Positions 18,717 through 27,226 of a stretch of DNA of 39,616 nt are shown here, one piece after another (the stretch's first letter is position 1; every line of letters starts with the position of its first letter). Under the pieces are notes generated by a model, which did not search any database, had not been told where the DNA came from, and was given only the letters and a program-made list of their open reading frames with translations. The stretch lies in assembly GCF_010365105.1 (NCBI RefSeq), contig NZ_JAAFGZ010000030.1, positions 1 to 39,616 of the forward strand. The letters are read 5' to 3'. The DNA comes from Polaromonas sp. Lineage in GTDB: Bacteria; Pseudomonadota; Gammaproteobacteria; Burkholderiales; Burkholderiaceae_C. The translations under genes and the position numbers were made by a program.

Positions 18717-19963
18717 CCATGACCAATACCCAAATCAACACCAACAACAACACGGCGCTTGACGCCTGGATCAACGCGCACTTTGACGAAGAAGTGCAGT
18801 TCCTGCAGCAACTGGTGCGCGTGCCCACCGACACACCGCCCGGCAACAATGCGCCGCATGCCGAGCGCACAGCCGAACTGCTCAAGGATTTTGGCTTTGA
18901 GGCTGAAAAGCATCCGGTGCCGGTCCAGGAAGTCAAGGACTACGGCATGGAGTCGATCACCAACCTGGTGGTTCGGCGAAAGTACGGCGAAGGCCGCACC
19001 ATCGCGTTGAACGCACACGGCGACGTGGTGCCACCGGGCGACGGCTGGACGCACGACCCGTATGGTGCCGAAGTCGTTGATGGCAAGCTCTATGGCCGCG
19101 CCTCGGCGGTCAGCAAGTCCGACTTTGCCACCTACACTTTTGCCGTTCGCGCCCTTGAAGCGCTTGGCTTGCCACTCAAGGGCGGCGTCGAGCTGCTGTT
19201 CACCTACGACGAGGAATTTGGAGGCGAACTCGGGCCCGGCTGGTTGCTGCGCCACAAGCTGACGCAGCCCGACTTCCTGATTGCCGCCGGATTTGCCTAC
19301 GAGGTCATCACGGCCCACAACGGCTGCCTGCAAATGGAAGTCACCGTCCACGGCAAGATGGCGCACGCGGCCATTCCCCACACCGGCATCGACGCGCTGC
19401 AGGGCGCCACTGCCATCCTCAACGCGCTGTACCAGCAAAACCAGCTGTACCAGTCGGTCACTTCAAGCTTCGATGGAATCGAGCATCCTTATCTCAACGT
19501 CGGCCGCATCGAAGGCGGCACGAACACCAACGTGGTCCCCGGCAAGGTCGTCATCAAGCTGGACCGCCGCATGATTCCCGAGGAGAACCCGGCTGAAGTC
19601 GAAGCCACCGTGCGCCGCGTGATTGCCGAGGCAGCCGCCACCATGCCCGGCATCACGGTCGACATCAAGCGCCTGCTGATGGCCGAGGCGTGGAAGCCAG
19701 ACTCACGCAATGCCGAGCTGGTGAAAGCGCTGCAAAAGCATGGCGAGCAGGTGATGGGCGAGCCGGTTCCCACATGCGGCACGCCGCTGTACACCGATGT
19801 GCGTCTGTTCGGCGCTGCCGGCGTGCCCTCGGCGATCTATGGTGCCGGTCCGCGCACGGTGTTTGAAAGCAACGCCAAGCGCTCGGACGAGCATTTGGTG
19901 CTGGAGGACCTGCGCTGCGCGACCAAGGTCGTGGCCCGGGCACTGCTCGAACTGCTGAAGTGA
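18713..19963 (+). CDS. M20 (ArgE/DapE-like) protein with unusual metal-site residues; candidate ureidoglycolate-step enzyme
   Basis: A 416-residue protein of the ArgE/DapE fold. H102 and D104 (NAHGDVVP) and the glutamate pair E167/E168 (YDEEFGG) are kept, as is the dimerisation-domain histidine in MAHAAIP. By comparison with recalled E. coli ArgE, three other metal ligand positions differ: the bridging Asp of ADMKG is V133 (SAVSKSD), the glutamate of GEPT is missing in IAAGFAY (190-196), and the terminal AHxxDE histidine is K389 (NAKRSDEH). It may be a distinct subfamily with an altered or lost metal site. It overlaps the uraD-allC stop by 4 bases (ATGA) and ends the operon. No AllA lyase is visible, so hydrolysis of ureidoglycolate or ureidoglycine is a reasonable but unproven role. 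Confidence 0.8.
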   Translation: MTMTNTQINTNNNTALDAWINAHFDEEVQFLQQLVRVPTDTPPGNNAPHAERTAELLKDFGFEAEKHPVPVQEVKDYGMESITNLVVRRKYGEGRTIALNAHGDVVPPGDGWTHDPYGAEVVDGKLYGRASAVSKSDFATYTFAVRALEALGLPLKGGVELLFTYDEEFGGELGPGWLLRHKLTQPDFLIAAGFAYEVITAHNGCLQMEVTVHGKMAHAAIPHTGIDALQGATAILNALYQQNQLYQSVTSSFDGIEHPYLNVGRIEGGTNTNVVPGKVVIKLDRRMIPEENPAEVEATVRRVIAEAAATMPGITVDIKRLLMAEAWKPDSRNAELVKALQKHGEQVMGEPVPTCGTPLYTDVRLFGAAGVPSAIYGAGPRTVFESNAKRSDEHLVLEDLRCATKVVARALLELLK

Positions 19964-19982
19964 ACAGGGAAAGGCCAATGCC

Positions 19983-20047
19983 AGTCCGGCAGCGGACTGT
20001 CAAAGTGGAAAAATAAAAAAGGCCGCGAAGATCGCGGCCTTTTTTTT
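19983..20047. terminator. Bidirectional intrinsic terminator after the M20 gene
   Basis: GGCCGCGA-AGA-TCGCGGCC (20021-20039) is flanked by six A residues on the left and eight T residues on the right, so it can work on both strands: for the GntR-puuE operon and for the uraD gene on the opposite strand. A second small hairpin, AGTCCG-GCAG-CGGACT, lies at 19983-19998 without a T run. From 20048 to 20197 I see no gene or further signal. Confidence 0.93.
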
Positions 20048-20197
20048 ATGTGATCAAGGGTTATGCCAAAGCATCAGCGACTCTGACGAGATGTGGCGTT
20101 CAAGCGCATGCGAAAACCCATTGCAAACGCCCTGCTGTCAGTAACAGCCTTGGTCACAAGGGTCCGCATCTGACCATTGCGTCGATATGCCAGGCTT

Positions 20198-20719
20198 TCA
20201 AGCAGCCAGCTTGGCCTGCACGCGCAACCGCGTAATGGTGTCGATCTGCGCCAGGGCCTCATCCAGTTCAGCGTCGCTGTCGCGTTCGATGCGGCGGCGC
20301 AACTGGTCAAAAATCTGAGTCTTGCTATACCGGCGCACGGCAATGATGAACGGAAAACCGTGGCTCTTGAGGTAGCGCTGGTTTAGCTGCCGCAACTCGT
20401 CGATCTCATGCCGGCTCAATGCATCCAGGCCGGCGCTGGCCTGCTCGCCCACGGATTCAGTCGTCATCGTGCCAGCATCAGCCTCCTTGCCGGCAAGTTC
20501 CGGATGGCCGCGCAAAAACTCGATTTGTGTTTTGCGCGGCGCATTGCGCACCATGTTGATCATCGCGCCGTGAAGGGCGTCAATACTCGCGAACGGCCGC
20601 GCGCCCCACGCGCCTTGGGCTACCCAGGGCGAATGCTCGAAAGTGCTGCCAAAGGCGGCTACAAAGTCGTCTTGCTGCAAGGTGTTGACGGCGCCGAGGC
20701 CCAATGTCGTTTCAGTCAT
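20198..20719 (-). CDS. uraD: Stand-alone OHCU decarboxylase (second UraD)
   Basis: A 173-residue UraD that decarboxylates OHCU to S-allantoin. The catalytic histidine is H72 in LRGHPELAGKEA; the ESVGEQASAGL segment supplies the conserved glutamate and ITRLRVQAKL the C-terminal arginine region. It differs clearly from the UraD half of the fusion (for example the ARPFASIDALHGAMINMVRNA segment), so it is not a recent copy. Its start overlaps the stop of the upstream MFS gene by 8 bases, so the two are translated together, and it faces the bidirectional terminator. Confidence 0.93.
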   Translation of the reverse strand: MTETTLGLGAVNTLQQDDFVAAFGSTFEHSPWVAQGAWGARPFASIDALHGAMINMVRNAPRKTQIEFLRGHPELAGKEADAGTMTTESVGEQASAGLDALSRHEIDELRQLNQRYLKSHGFPFIIAVRRYSKTQIFDQLRRRIERDSDAELDEALAQIDTITRLRVQAKLAA

Positions 20720-22103
20720 GCGTTGTCGTCCATTTTTGCGGGGGAATTCTGGTTTCTTGAGGCGTGGTTCTTGCGACCGGGGAGCTTTTCTTGAAGGCTG
20801 GAACGAACATCAAGATCAAGATGGTTGCGCAGATTTCAAACGCAGCCACGACGTACAGGCCCGTCGTCAGTTGTCCGGTCGAGGTCTTGATGACGCCCAG
20901 CATCCACGGCGCACCAAAGCCGGCCAGGTTGGCAACCGAGTTGATCAATGCCACACCGCCGGCGGCCGCGGCACCGGACAGGAAACGGTTGGGCATCTGC
21001 CAGAACACCGGAATGGCGCTCATGGTGCCCACAATGGCCAATGCCAGCATCACCAGGGTCAGCAAGGGGCTGGTCTTGAGCAGCAAGGCGACGGCCAGCA
21101 GCGAGGCCGAACCCAGCGCTGCGGCCAGGCCACAGTGGTAGCGCGATTCCTGGTGCTTGTCGGAATGAAAGCCGTTGAAAATCATCCCCGCAGCGCCGCA
21201 CAAATAGGCAGCGGCCATGATCCAGCCAACAGCCATCGGGCTGGTGAAGCCGACTTCCTTCACCAGCGTCGGACCGTAGAACGTCAGCGAAGAGTTGGCA
21301 GCAACGATGCAAAAGTAGATCATGATCATCAGCCAGATTTTTCCGTCCTTCAACGAGGCTAGCAGGCTGTGCTCGCGGCGACCCAGCGATGCGGCATCAC
21401 GCTCAAGATCGGCGTGTACCAGGGAGCGTTCACGCTCGGTCAGCCAGTGGGCCTGATCGGGCTTGTCGGTCAGGTAAAAATAGGTTGCGATACCGGCCAG
21501 CACCGAAGGAACACCTTCGATCAAAAACACCCACTGCCAGCCGGCCCAGCCGTTGACGCCGTTCAGGTTGGTCATGATGGCGCCCGCCAGAGGCCCGCCA
21601 ATCACTCCAGCAAACGCCGACGCTGACATGAACATGCCAAAAGCCTTGGCGCGGCGGTCGTTGGGGAACCAGAAAGTCAGATAAAGAATGATGCCGGGGT
21701 AAAAGCCCGCTTCGAATACGCCGAGTAAAAAGCGCAGGAAATAAAACATTCCCGCCGTCTTGACGAACATCATGGCGATGCTGGTCAGGCCCCAGCCAAT
21801 CGTGATGCGCATGATGGTCTTCTTGGCACCGATTTTTTGCAACAGCAGGTTGCTGGGCACTTCAAAGAAAAAGTAGCCCAGGAAAAAGATGCCTGCGCCC
21901 AGTCCGTAGATGGCTTCACTCCATTTCAGGTCGTCGAGCATCGTCAGCTTGACGAAACCGATGTTGACGCGGTCCAGCCAGGCCAGAATCCACAGCATCA
22001 TCAAAAACGGAATCAACCGCATGAAAATTTTCTTGTAAATGCCGTCCAGTTCCGTCTTGGCGGGTGCTTGATCGGCCGGCAGCGCAGGGTTTGCAATGCT
22101 CAT
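20712..22103 (-). CDS. MFS transporter of the anion:cation symporter (ACS) family
   Basis: Inner-membrane transporter of 463 residues with about 12 membrane segments. WLDRVNIGFVKLTMLDDL in the first loop, the YFFFEVPSNLLLQKIGAK segment (about 72-89) and FWFPNDRRAKAFG are typical of the ACS subfamily (ExuT, HpaX, tartrate and phthalate carriers). The frame reaches 22163, but the ATG at 22103 has GGAG at good spacing and starts a normal ACS N-terminus. Co-translation with uraD suggests a carrier for allantoin, allantoate or another ureide; the true substrate cannot be read from sequence. The divergent LysR gene at 22296 is its probable regulator. Confidence 0.9.
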   Translation of the reverse strand: MSIANPALPADQAPAKTELDGIYKKIFMRLIPFLMMLWILAWLDRVNIGFVKLTMLDDLKWSEAIYGLGAGIFFLGYFFFEVPSNLLLQKIGAKKTIMRITIGWGLTSIAMMFVKTAGMFYFLRFLLGVFEAGFYPGIILYLTFWFPNDRRAKAFGMFMSASAFAGVIGGPLAGAIMTNLNGVNGWAGWQWVFLIEGVPSVLAGIATYFYLTDKPDQAHWLTERERSLVHADLERDAASLGRREHSLLASLKDGKIWLMIMIYFCIVAANSSLTFYGPTLVKEVGFTSPMAVGWIMAAAYLCGAAGMIFNGFHSDKHQESRYHCGLAAALGSASLLAVALLLKTSPLLTLVMLALAIVGTMSAIPVFWQMPNRFLSGAAAAGGVALINSVANLAGFGAPWMLGVIKTSTGQLTTGLYVVAAFEICATILILMFVPAFKKSSPVARTTPQETRIPPQKWTTTHD

Positions 22104-22197
22104 GCTTGTCTCCATGAAATAGTGGTGGGGCCAGGCTTGAAAAGCCTGTATCTGACGCATCACCGCTCATGCAGACAGTGCCTTGCGAAAGGTGGAT

Positions 22198-22215
22198 CAA
22201 GTCTAAGAACAAGTC
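22198..22215. promoter_or_regulatory. Direct repeat CAAGTC-N6-CAAGTC in the MFS/LysR divergent space
   Basis: Two copies of CAAGTC six bases apart; the second overlaps CTTGA, which forms a loose dyad with TCAAG at 22197. It lies midway between the MFS and LysR starts and could contribute to LysR binding. Weak evidence. Confidence 0.25.
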
Positions 22216-22295
22216 TTGAACAATGCGCGCATCTATTGTTATGAAGCACATAGCGGAATCGAATACCATGCCTTGATGACCACCGCCATCACCCC

Positions 22296-23270
22296 ATGAG
22301 TCGCCTCGCCGATCCGGTGGACAGTTACTTGTTGCGCGTGCTGGTCACGCTGGTGACCGAGCGCAATGTCTCGCGTACCGCCATTCGCCTGAACCAGTCC
22401 CAACCGGCCATCAGCACCGCACTGAAGCGCTTGCGCGAGGTCTTTGACGACCCGCTGCTGGTGCGCGAAAAAGGCGGCATGGCGCCAACCGACCGTGCAC
22501 TGGTGTTGCGCGAACAGGCGCGACGCGCGCTGATCGAGATTGACGCGATGCTGACCGGCGCTGAAGCGTTCGAGCCAGCCTCCAGCCAGCAAACCTTTCG
22601 TCTGGGCTCGCCCGATTTCATCGTGGCCTCCTTCCTGGCCGGGGCGGTCGAGCGCTTTTGCCGTGCCGCCCCCCGAGCCCGGCTGGTGGTGCAGCCGTTG
22701 GGCGCAGTGTTTGACTATGAAAGTGCGCTGGCCACGGGCGAGCTGGACGTGGTGATTGGTAACTGGCCGCAGCCGCCGCAGCAACTGCACCTATCGGTGC
22801 TGCTGGAAGACGAGGTGGTCTGCCTGATGAACCGCAACGATTCGCGCGCGGGTGGGCTGACGCGCGAGCAATACCTGGCAGCGCGCCACCTGGTGCCGCT
22901 GCCTTATTCGCAATCGCAGCGCGGCGTGGTCGACACCTATCTGGCCAGCCAGCGCGTGGCGCGCGATGCCCGCGTGGTGGTGCCGTATTTCGAACTGGCG
23001 CCGCACCTGCTGGTGAACACCGACCTGGTGTTCACCACCGGCCGGCATTTTGCGGCGCATTTTGCACGCACCATGCCACTGGCCATTTCAACCGCGCCGT
23101 TTGACTTTCCCCGCATGCGCTTTTACCAGTTGTGGCACGAGCGTTCGCACCACGCGCCGGCGCACCGCTGGTTCCGCAAGCTGCTGTCGGATGCAGCCAG
23201 TTGCGTGGCACTGGCCCAAGCCGCGCAAGACAGCGCACCGCCCGTCAAACACATCCCTGCGCGCGACTGA
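22296..23270 (+). CDS. LysR-family regulator, probable regulator of the MFS-uraD pair
   Basis: A 324-residue LysR protein of the NahR/NodD-like subgroup. The DNA-binding domain (about 5-70) carries LLRVLVTLVTERNVSRTAIRLNQSQPAISTALKRLREVFDDPLLVR in the usual register, and the effector domain shows FRLGSPDFIVASFLAG near residue 100 and LDVVIGNWP near 150. It is divergent from the MFS gene, with 192 bases between the starts. It probably senses a purine-derived compound, judged by neighbours only. The C-terminus (after about 310) is a short unstructured tail. Confidence 0.88.
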   Translation: MSRLADPVDSYLLRVLVTLVTERNVSRTAIRLNQSQPAISTALKRLREVFDDPLLVREKGGMAPTDRALVLREQARRALIEIDAMLTGAEAFEPASSQQTFRLGSPDFIVASFLAGAVERFCRAAPRARLVVQPLGAVFDYESALATGELDVVIGNWPQPPQQLHLSVLLEDEVVCLMNRNDSRAGGLTREQYLAARHLVPLPYSQSQRGVVDTYLASQRVARDARVVVPYFELAPHLLVNTDLVFTTGRHFAAHFARTMPLAISTAPFDFPRMRFYQLWHERSHHAPAHRWFRKLLSDAASCVALAQAAQDSAPPVKHIPARD

Positions 23271-23292
23271 AACCGCCAATGGTTGCCGACGC

Positions 23293-23805
23293 TCAGCGGG
23301 TGCGACGTGCTACGGCATCCTGAAACACGGCCATCGCCTCGTCACCCAGCACCGGACCGTCCACCTGCATGGCGGGAGATGCGCCTGCCACCACCTCGGC
23401 ACAGCGTATTGGCAACGACTGACCGCCTAACAGCGCGGCTATTTGCGGATTGGTGGCGCCATACACCACGCGCTTCACGCCGGCCCAGAACATTGCGCCC
23501 GCACACATGGCGCAAGGCTCGCCGCTGGCGAAGACAGTGCTGCCTTTGACGGCATCGGCGCCCAGACGGGCGGCAACCTCGCGCACGGCGACCATTTCGG
23601 CATGCGCCGAACTGTCGCCGCTGGTGACTTTTGTATTGCGCGCCACCTGCAAAATTTCGCCAGCGGCCGACACAAGCGTCGCACCATAAGGCCCGTCACC
23701 CGCGTCCAGCGCCTCGCGGGAGGCGGCAATGGCCAACCGCATGGCGGCCAGTTCATCAGGGCCAAGATCAGGGGTGTTGTCCTGGATGGCATAAGTGTTT
23801 GGCAT
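23293..23805 (-). CDS. Guanine-deaminase-like nucleoside deaminase (CDA fold)
   Basis: Zinc-dependent deaminase of 170 residues with the cytidine-deaminase-superfamily site: H68 and E70 in AHAEMVAV, and C98 and C101 in EPCAMCAG. Length and the pattern NTKVTSGDSSAHAEM resemble bacterial guanine deaminase (GuaD of Bacillus type) and related nucleoside deaminases; conversion of guanine to xanthine would feed the neighbouring urate pathway. A tRNA adenosine deaminase (TadA) is less likely because of the context and the lack of TadA-specific C-terminal features. The frame extends upstream to 24072, but ATG at 23805 has an AAAGAG site and fits the family length. The gene converges on the LysR gene. 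Confidence 0.82.
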   Translation of the reverse strand: MPNTYAIQDNTPDLGPDELAAMRLAIAASREALDAGDGPYGATLVSAAGEILQVARNTKVTSGDSSAHAEMVAVREVAARLGADAVKGSTVFASGEPCAMCAGAMFWAGVKRVVYGATNPQIAALLGGQSLPIRCAEVVAGASPAMQVDGPVLGDEAMAVFQDAVARRTR

Positions 23806-23841
23806 GAGATCTCTTTCCATTAAAAAGCCGCGTTTGTACGG

Positions 23842-23910
23842 GAGGCGCGCGACGTGTTGGACAAATCGCACTATGACACGGTGCGCAACGCACAGCACCA
23901 CGACGGTCAT
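23842..23910 (+). pseudogene. Fossil fragment of an allantoate-amidohydrolase-like gene
   Basis: In one plus-strand frame this short stretch reads EARDVLDKSHYDTVRN followed by AQHHDGH, close to KARRLLTGSHYDTVRN followed by GGKYDGR at residues 250-272 of the uraD-allC fusion. The SHYDTVRN block agrees at 21 of 24 bases with the intact gene. No further homology is recognisable on either side and there is no start codon or domain, so it looks like a decayed piece of a second M20 amidohydrolase gene left between the deaminase and the AEC transporter. Confidence 0.6.
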
Positions 23911-23944
23911 GCGCACGCTGCGCAAACCGCTGCCGTCAGCCCGC

Positions 23945-24898
23945 TCACACCAGCAGGGCCACCGCCGCTGAAAAGGTAAAAAATGCCAGTACCGTTGACA
24001 GCAAAATGATGCGTGCAATGCGCCCGTTGTCAGCGCCAAAGCGTTCGGCCAGCATGGCCACGTTGCTGGCACTGGGCAGGGCCGCTACCAGCACCACCAC
24101 GGTCAGGCTAGAGCGCTCCAGCGGCAAGCCCAGTGCGATGGCGCCCAAGCCCACGCTGCCAACCAGCAAGGGGTGAACCACCAGCTTTATAAGCGCTACA
24201 GGCACATAGCGCACGGCAGGCGTGCGCATACCGCTATTCATTTGGGAGCGCGCCAGGACTGCGCCAATAGTGAACAGCGCCACTGGCGAGGCCGCATCGG
24301 CGAGCAGGCCGACGGTTGTCATGATGGGTTTTGGCAGCGCAAAATCGACGGCGGAAGCCAGGGCACCCAAGGCAATCGCCCATGGCAAGGGGTTGACCAC
24401 CACGCCCCTGAGCGCCAGCCTGGCGGCCCGTGCCGCGCCGTGTTCATCAGCGCCGTCCAGCCGCGACAGTGCAATGCACAGCGACGACGTGACCAGCATG
24501 TCGATGACGATGGTCAAAATGGTCGGTCCGGCCGCCTGCGCGCCCAGCAGCGCCACCAGCAGCGGCACGCCCATGAAGCCGGTATTGGGAAAAGCGGCGA
24601 CCAATGCGCCGAACGCAGCATCGTTCCAGCCAATCGGCCCTTTGCGCGTCAGGGCGATCGTCAGCCCCACCATCAGCAGCGCGCACAGCAAATAAACCGC
24701 GCCCAGGCTGAAATCGAGCAGTTGCGCAATCGGCGTGCCGGCGCCAAAGCGGTACAGCATGCAGGGCAGTGCGAAATACAGCACGAAGGTGTTGAGCCCC
24801 GGAATGGCGGCTTGCGGCAGCAGCGCCCGCCGGGCAGCGACGTAACCGCACAGTACCAGCGCGAAGAAGGGAAAGGTGACGGCAAGGATGTTGAGCAC
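23945..24898 (-). CDS. AEC-family transporter (auxin efflux carrier type)
   Basis: Inner-membrane carrier of 317 residues with about ten membrane segments, of the AEC/BART group that includes malonate and other small organic-acid transporters. LNTFVLYFALPCMLYRF (about 38-54), LVAAFPNTGFMGVPL in the first half and ALPSASNVAMLAERFG in the second half are family hallmarks. The frame is open to 25024, but the residues before 24898 are not membrane-like; the GTG at 24898 directly precedes the first helix (LNILAVTFPFFALVLCGYVAARR) and gives the usual length, though no clear ribosome-binding site is seen. Substrate unknown. Divergent from rep. Confidence 0.85.
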   Translation of the reverse strand: MLNILAVTFPFFALVLCGYVAARRALLPQAAIPGLNTFVLYFALPCMLYRFGAGTPIAQLLDFSLGAVYLLCALLMVGLTIALTRKGPIGWNDAAFGALVAAFPNTGFMGVPLLVALLGAQAAGPTILTIVIDMLVTSSLCIALSRLDGADEHGAARAARLALRGVVVNPLPWAIALGALASAVDFALPKPIMTTVGLLADAASPVALFTIGAVLARSQMNSGMRTPAVRYVPVALIKLVVHPLLVGSVGLGAIALGLPLERSSLTVVVLVAALPSASNVAMLAERFGADNGRIARIILLSTVLAFFTFSAAVALLV

Positions 24899-24930
24899 GG
24901 GGCGTATTGTTACAGGCGGGTCGGGTCTGC

Positions 24931-24960
24931 AAGCGACTGGCAGCGACTGGCAGCGACTGG
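24931..24960. repeat. Three tandem copies of a 10-bp unit
   Basis: The unit MAGCGACTGG (first copy starts with A, the next two with C) is repeated exactly three times in the space between the divergent AEC and rep genes. Such a short tandem array may vary in copy number and alter promoter spacing; TATGAT follows immediately at 24962 as a possible -10 box for rep. Confidence 0.7.
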
Positions 24961-25087
24961 CTATGATGACCGCTGCATTGGCCCGCCCTGCCCCGACAGC
25001 TTTTTCAGGCTTGCCTGCCGCCACGGCCTTCTGTCGTGGTCTTTATTCCGGTGCGCCGGCTTGCACCCTTTCAAATTCCTTGCCCGC

Positions 25088-27226
25088 ATGTCTTCACCTC
25101 CTCCCGTTTCTTCAACTGCGCCCATCGCCCACGGCCTGAACCTGGCTCAGCAGGAAGCCGTCAACTACCTGCACGGCCCTTGCCTGGTGCTGGCCGGCGC
25201 CGGCTCGGGCAAAACGCGGGTGATCACGCACAAGATCGGCCGGCTGATCCAGACCGGCATGCGGCCCGAGCAGATTGCCGCCATCACCTTCACCAACAAG
25301 GCCGCCGCTGAAATGCGCGAGCGTGCCAAGAGCCTGATCGGCAAGCAGGCCAAGGGCGTGCTGATCTGCACCTTTCACGCGCTGGGCGTGCGCATGCTGC
25401 GGCAAGACGGCGCGGCGCTGGGCCTGAAGCCGCAGTTCTCCATCCTCGACAGTGACGACGTGACCAGCATCCTGAAGGACGCGGGCGGCAGCACCGACGT
25501 GGCCACGGCGCGCCAGTGGCAGTGGACCATCAGCGCCTGGAAAAGCCAGGGGCTCAACGCCGCGCAGGCCGAAGCGCAGGCCAGCGGCGACGAAGAACGG
25601 CTGGTGGCGCGGGTCATGGCCAACTACGAAGAGCGGCTGGCCGCCTACCAGAGTGTCGATTTTGACGACCTGATTGGCCTGCCGCTGAAACTGCTGCAAG
25701 AGCATGAAGCGGTGCGCAACAATTGGCAGGCGGCGCTCGGCCATGTGCTGGTCGATGAATACCAGGACACCAACGCCACGCAGTACGAGGTGCTGAAACT
25801 GCTGGTCGGCGCGCGCGGCCGCTTCACGGCGGTGGGCGACGACGACCAGTCGATCTACGGCTGGCGCGGCGCGACGCTGGACAACCTGAAAAAACTGCCG
25901 CAGGACTTTCCGACGCTGAAAGTCGTCAAGCTGGAGCAGAACTACCGCTCGACCAGCGCGATTTTGCGCGCCGCCAACAACGTCATCGGCCCGAATCCCA
26001 AGCTGTTCCCCAAGACGCTGTTCAGCGAACTGGGCGAAGGCGAGCCGGTGCGGGTCGTCGATTGCGACAGCGAAGAGCACGAGGCCGAACGCGTGGTGGC
26101 GCGCATCCAGAGCCTGCGCGCCGAAGGCAGCCTGCAGACCGAAGGCCAGCAGTACCGCGAATGGAAAGACTTTTGCGTGCTGTACCGGGCCAACCACATG
26201 GCCAAGCCGTTTGAAAAAGCCTTTCGCAAGGCCAATATCCCGTACAAGGTGTCGGGCGGGCAGAGCTTTTTCGACCGCGCCGAAATCAAGGATTTGTGCA
26301 GCTGGATGGTCTTGATGGTCAACAACGACAACAACGCGGCCTTCATCCGCGCCATCAAGACGCCCAAGCGCGGCATCGGCCACACCACGCTGGGCGCGCT
26401 GGCCACCTTTGGCGACACCTACAAGCTCAGCCTGTTCGAGTCGCTGTTCAGCCATTCACTCGACTCGGTGCTGCCAACGAAGGCGGTCGGCTCGCTGCAG
26501 GAGTTCGGCCGCTACCTGAACGACCTCGAATACCGCGCCAAGCGCACCGTCGGCGCCGAGGATGCACGGGTTTTCCTGACCGACTGGCTGAAAGAAATCG
26601 ACTACGAAAAGCATCTCTACGACGGCGAGGACAGTGAAAAGGTGGCAGCTGCGCGCTGGAGCAACGTGATGGATTTTTGCGACTGGATGTCGCAGCGCTG
26701 CGGCGGGCAGATTGACGACGCCTCGGGCGCCACGGTCGAAAAACCCACCAAGACCATGCTGGAGGTGGTGCAGACGATTGCGCTGCTGTCGACCATCAGC
26801 GAGCGCGAGGGCGACCAGAACGTCGTCACCCTCTCGACGCTGCATGCATCCAAGGGGCTGGAATGGCCGCATGTGGTGCTGGCCGGCGTCAACGAAGGCC
26901 TGCTGCCCTTCAAACTCGATGACGACGACGGCAGCAACACCGACAGCATCGCCCTGCGGCTGCAGGAAGAGCGCCGGCTGATGTACGTGGGCATCACACG
27001 TGCCCAGCGCACGCTGGCGGTGAACTGGCTGCGCAAGCGCAAGAAAGGCCGCGAGATGATTGCCGGCGTGCCCAGCCGTTTCATTGCCGAAATGGCGCTG
27101 GACAAGGCGACCATCAAGGAAGACCCTCGCGAAAAGCTCAAGGCCCTGCGCGCCGAATTTGCCAAAAAGGCTGCCGACGGTGTGGCGGCAGCGGCGGCCG
27201 CCAAGGCGGCTTACGACGGCCGGTAA
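25088..27226 (+). CDS. rep: ATP-dependent DNA helicase Rep (UvrD/PcrA superfamily 1)
   Basis: A 712-residue 3'-to-5' DNA helicase acting at stalled forks. Motifs in order: Q motif LNLAQQEAV (17-25), Walker A GAGSGKT (37-43), AITFTNKAAAEMRER (motif Ia), TFHALGVRML (Ib), VDEYQDTN (II), GDDDQSIYGWRGA (III), LEQNYRST (IV), TLHASKGLEWPHV (V) and EERRLMYVGITRAQ (VI). EYQDTN together with the GDDDQSIY form and length favour Rep over UvrD. It ends in a lysine/alanine-rich tail. The open frame runs about 300 codons upstream of this ATG, but that part is antisense to the AEC gene. No clear ribosome-binding site is seen before the chosen start. Confidence 0.92.
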   Translation: MSSPPPVSSTAPIAHGLNLAQQEAVNYLHGPCLVLAGAGSGKTRVITHKIGRLIQTGMRPEQIAAITFTNKAAAEMRERAKSLIGKQAKGVLICTFHALGVRMLRQDGAALGLKPQFSILDSDDVTSILKDAGGSTDVATARQWQWTISAWKSQGLNAAQAEAQASGDEERLVARVMANYEERLAAYQSVDFDDLIGLPLKLLQEHEAVRNNWQAALGHVLVDEYQDTNATQYEVLKLLVGARGRFTAVGDDDQSIYGWRGATLDNLKKLPQDFPTLKVVKLEQNYRSTSAILRAANNVIGPNPKLFPKTLFSELGEGEPVRVVDCDSEEHEAERVVARIQSLRAEGSLQTEGQQYREWKDFCVLYRANHMAKPFEKAFRKANIPYKVSGGQSFFDRAEIKDLCSWMVLMVNNDNNAAFIRAIKTPKRGIGHTTLGALATFGDTYKLSLFESLFSHSLDSVLPTKAVGSLQEFGRYLNDLEYRAKRTVGAEDARVFLTDWLKEIDYEKHLYDGEDSEKVAAARWSNVMDFCDWMSQRCGGQIDDASGATVEKPTKTMLEVVQTIALLSTISEREGDQNVVTLSTLHASKGLEWPHVVLAGVNEGLLPFKLDDDDGSNTDSIALRLQEERRLMYVGITRAQRTLAVNWLRKRKKGREMIAGVPSRFIAEMALDKATIKEDPREKLKALRAEFAKKAADGVAAAAAAKAAYDGR

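Noticed and set aside
20074..20343. Minus-strand 89-codon frame between the terminator and uraD
   Set aside because: It overlaps uraD in another frame, shows no recognisable family and no ribosome-binding site.
24931..24960. Tandem repeats as a CRISPR or iteron array
   Set aside because: Units are only 10 bp, contiguous without spacers, and just three in number; no cas or replication genes are nearby.
24173..25087. Upstream extension of the rep reading frame by about 300 codons
   Set aside because: The extension is antisense to the AEC transporter, has no domain, and rep homologues start at the ATG at 25088.
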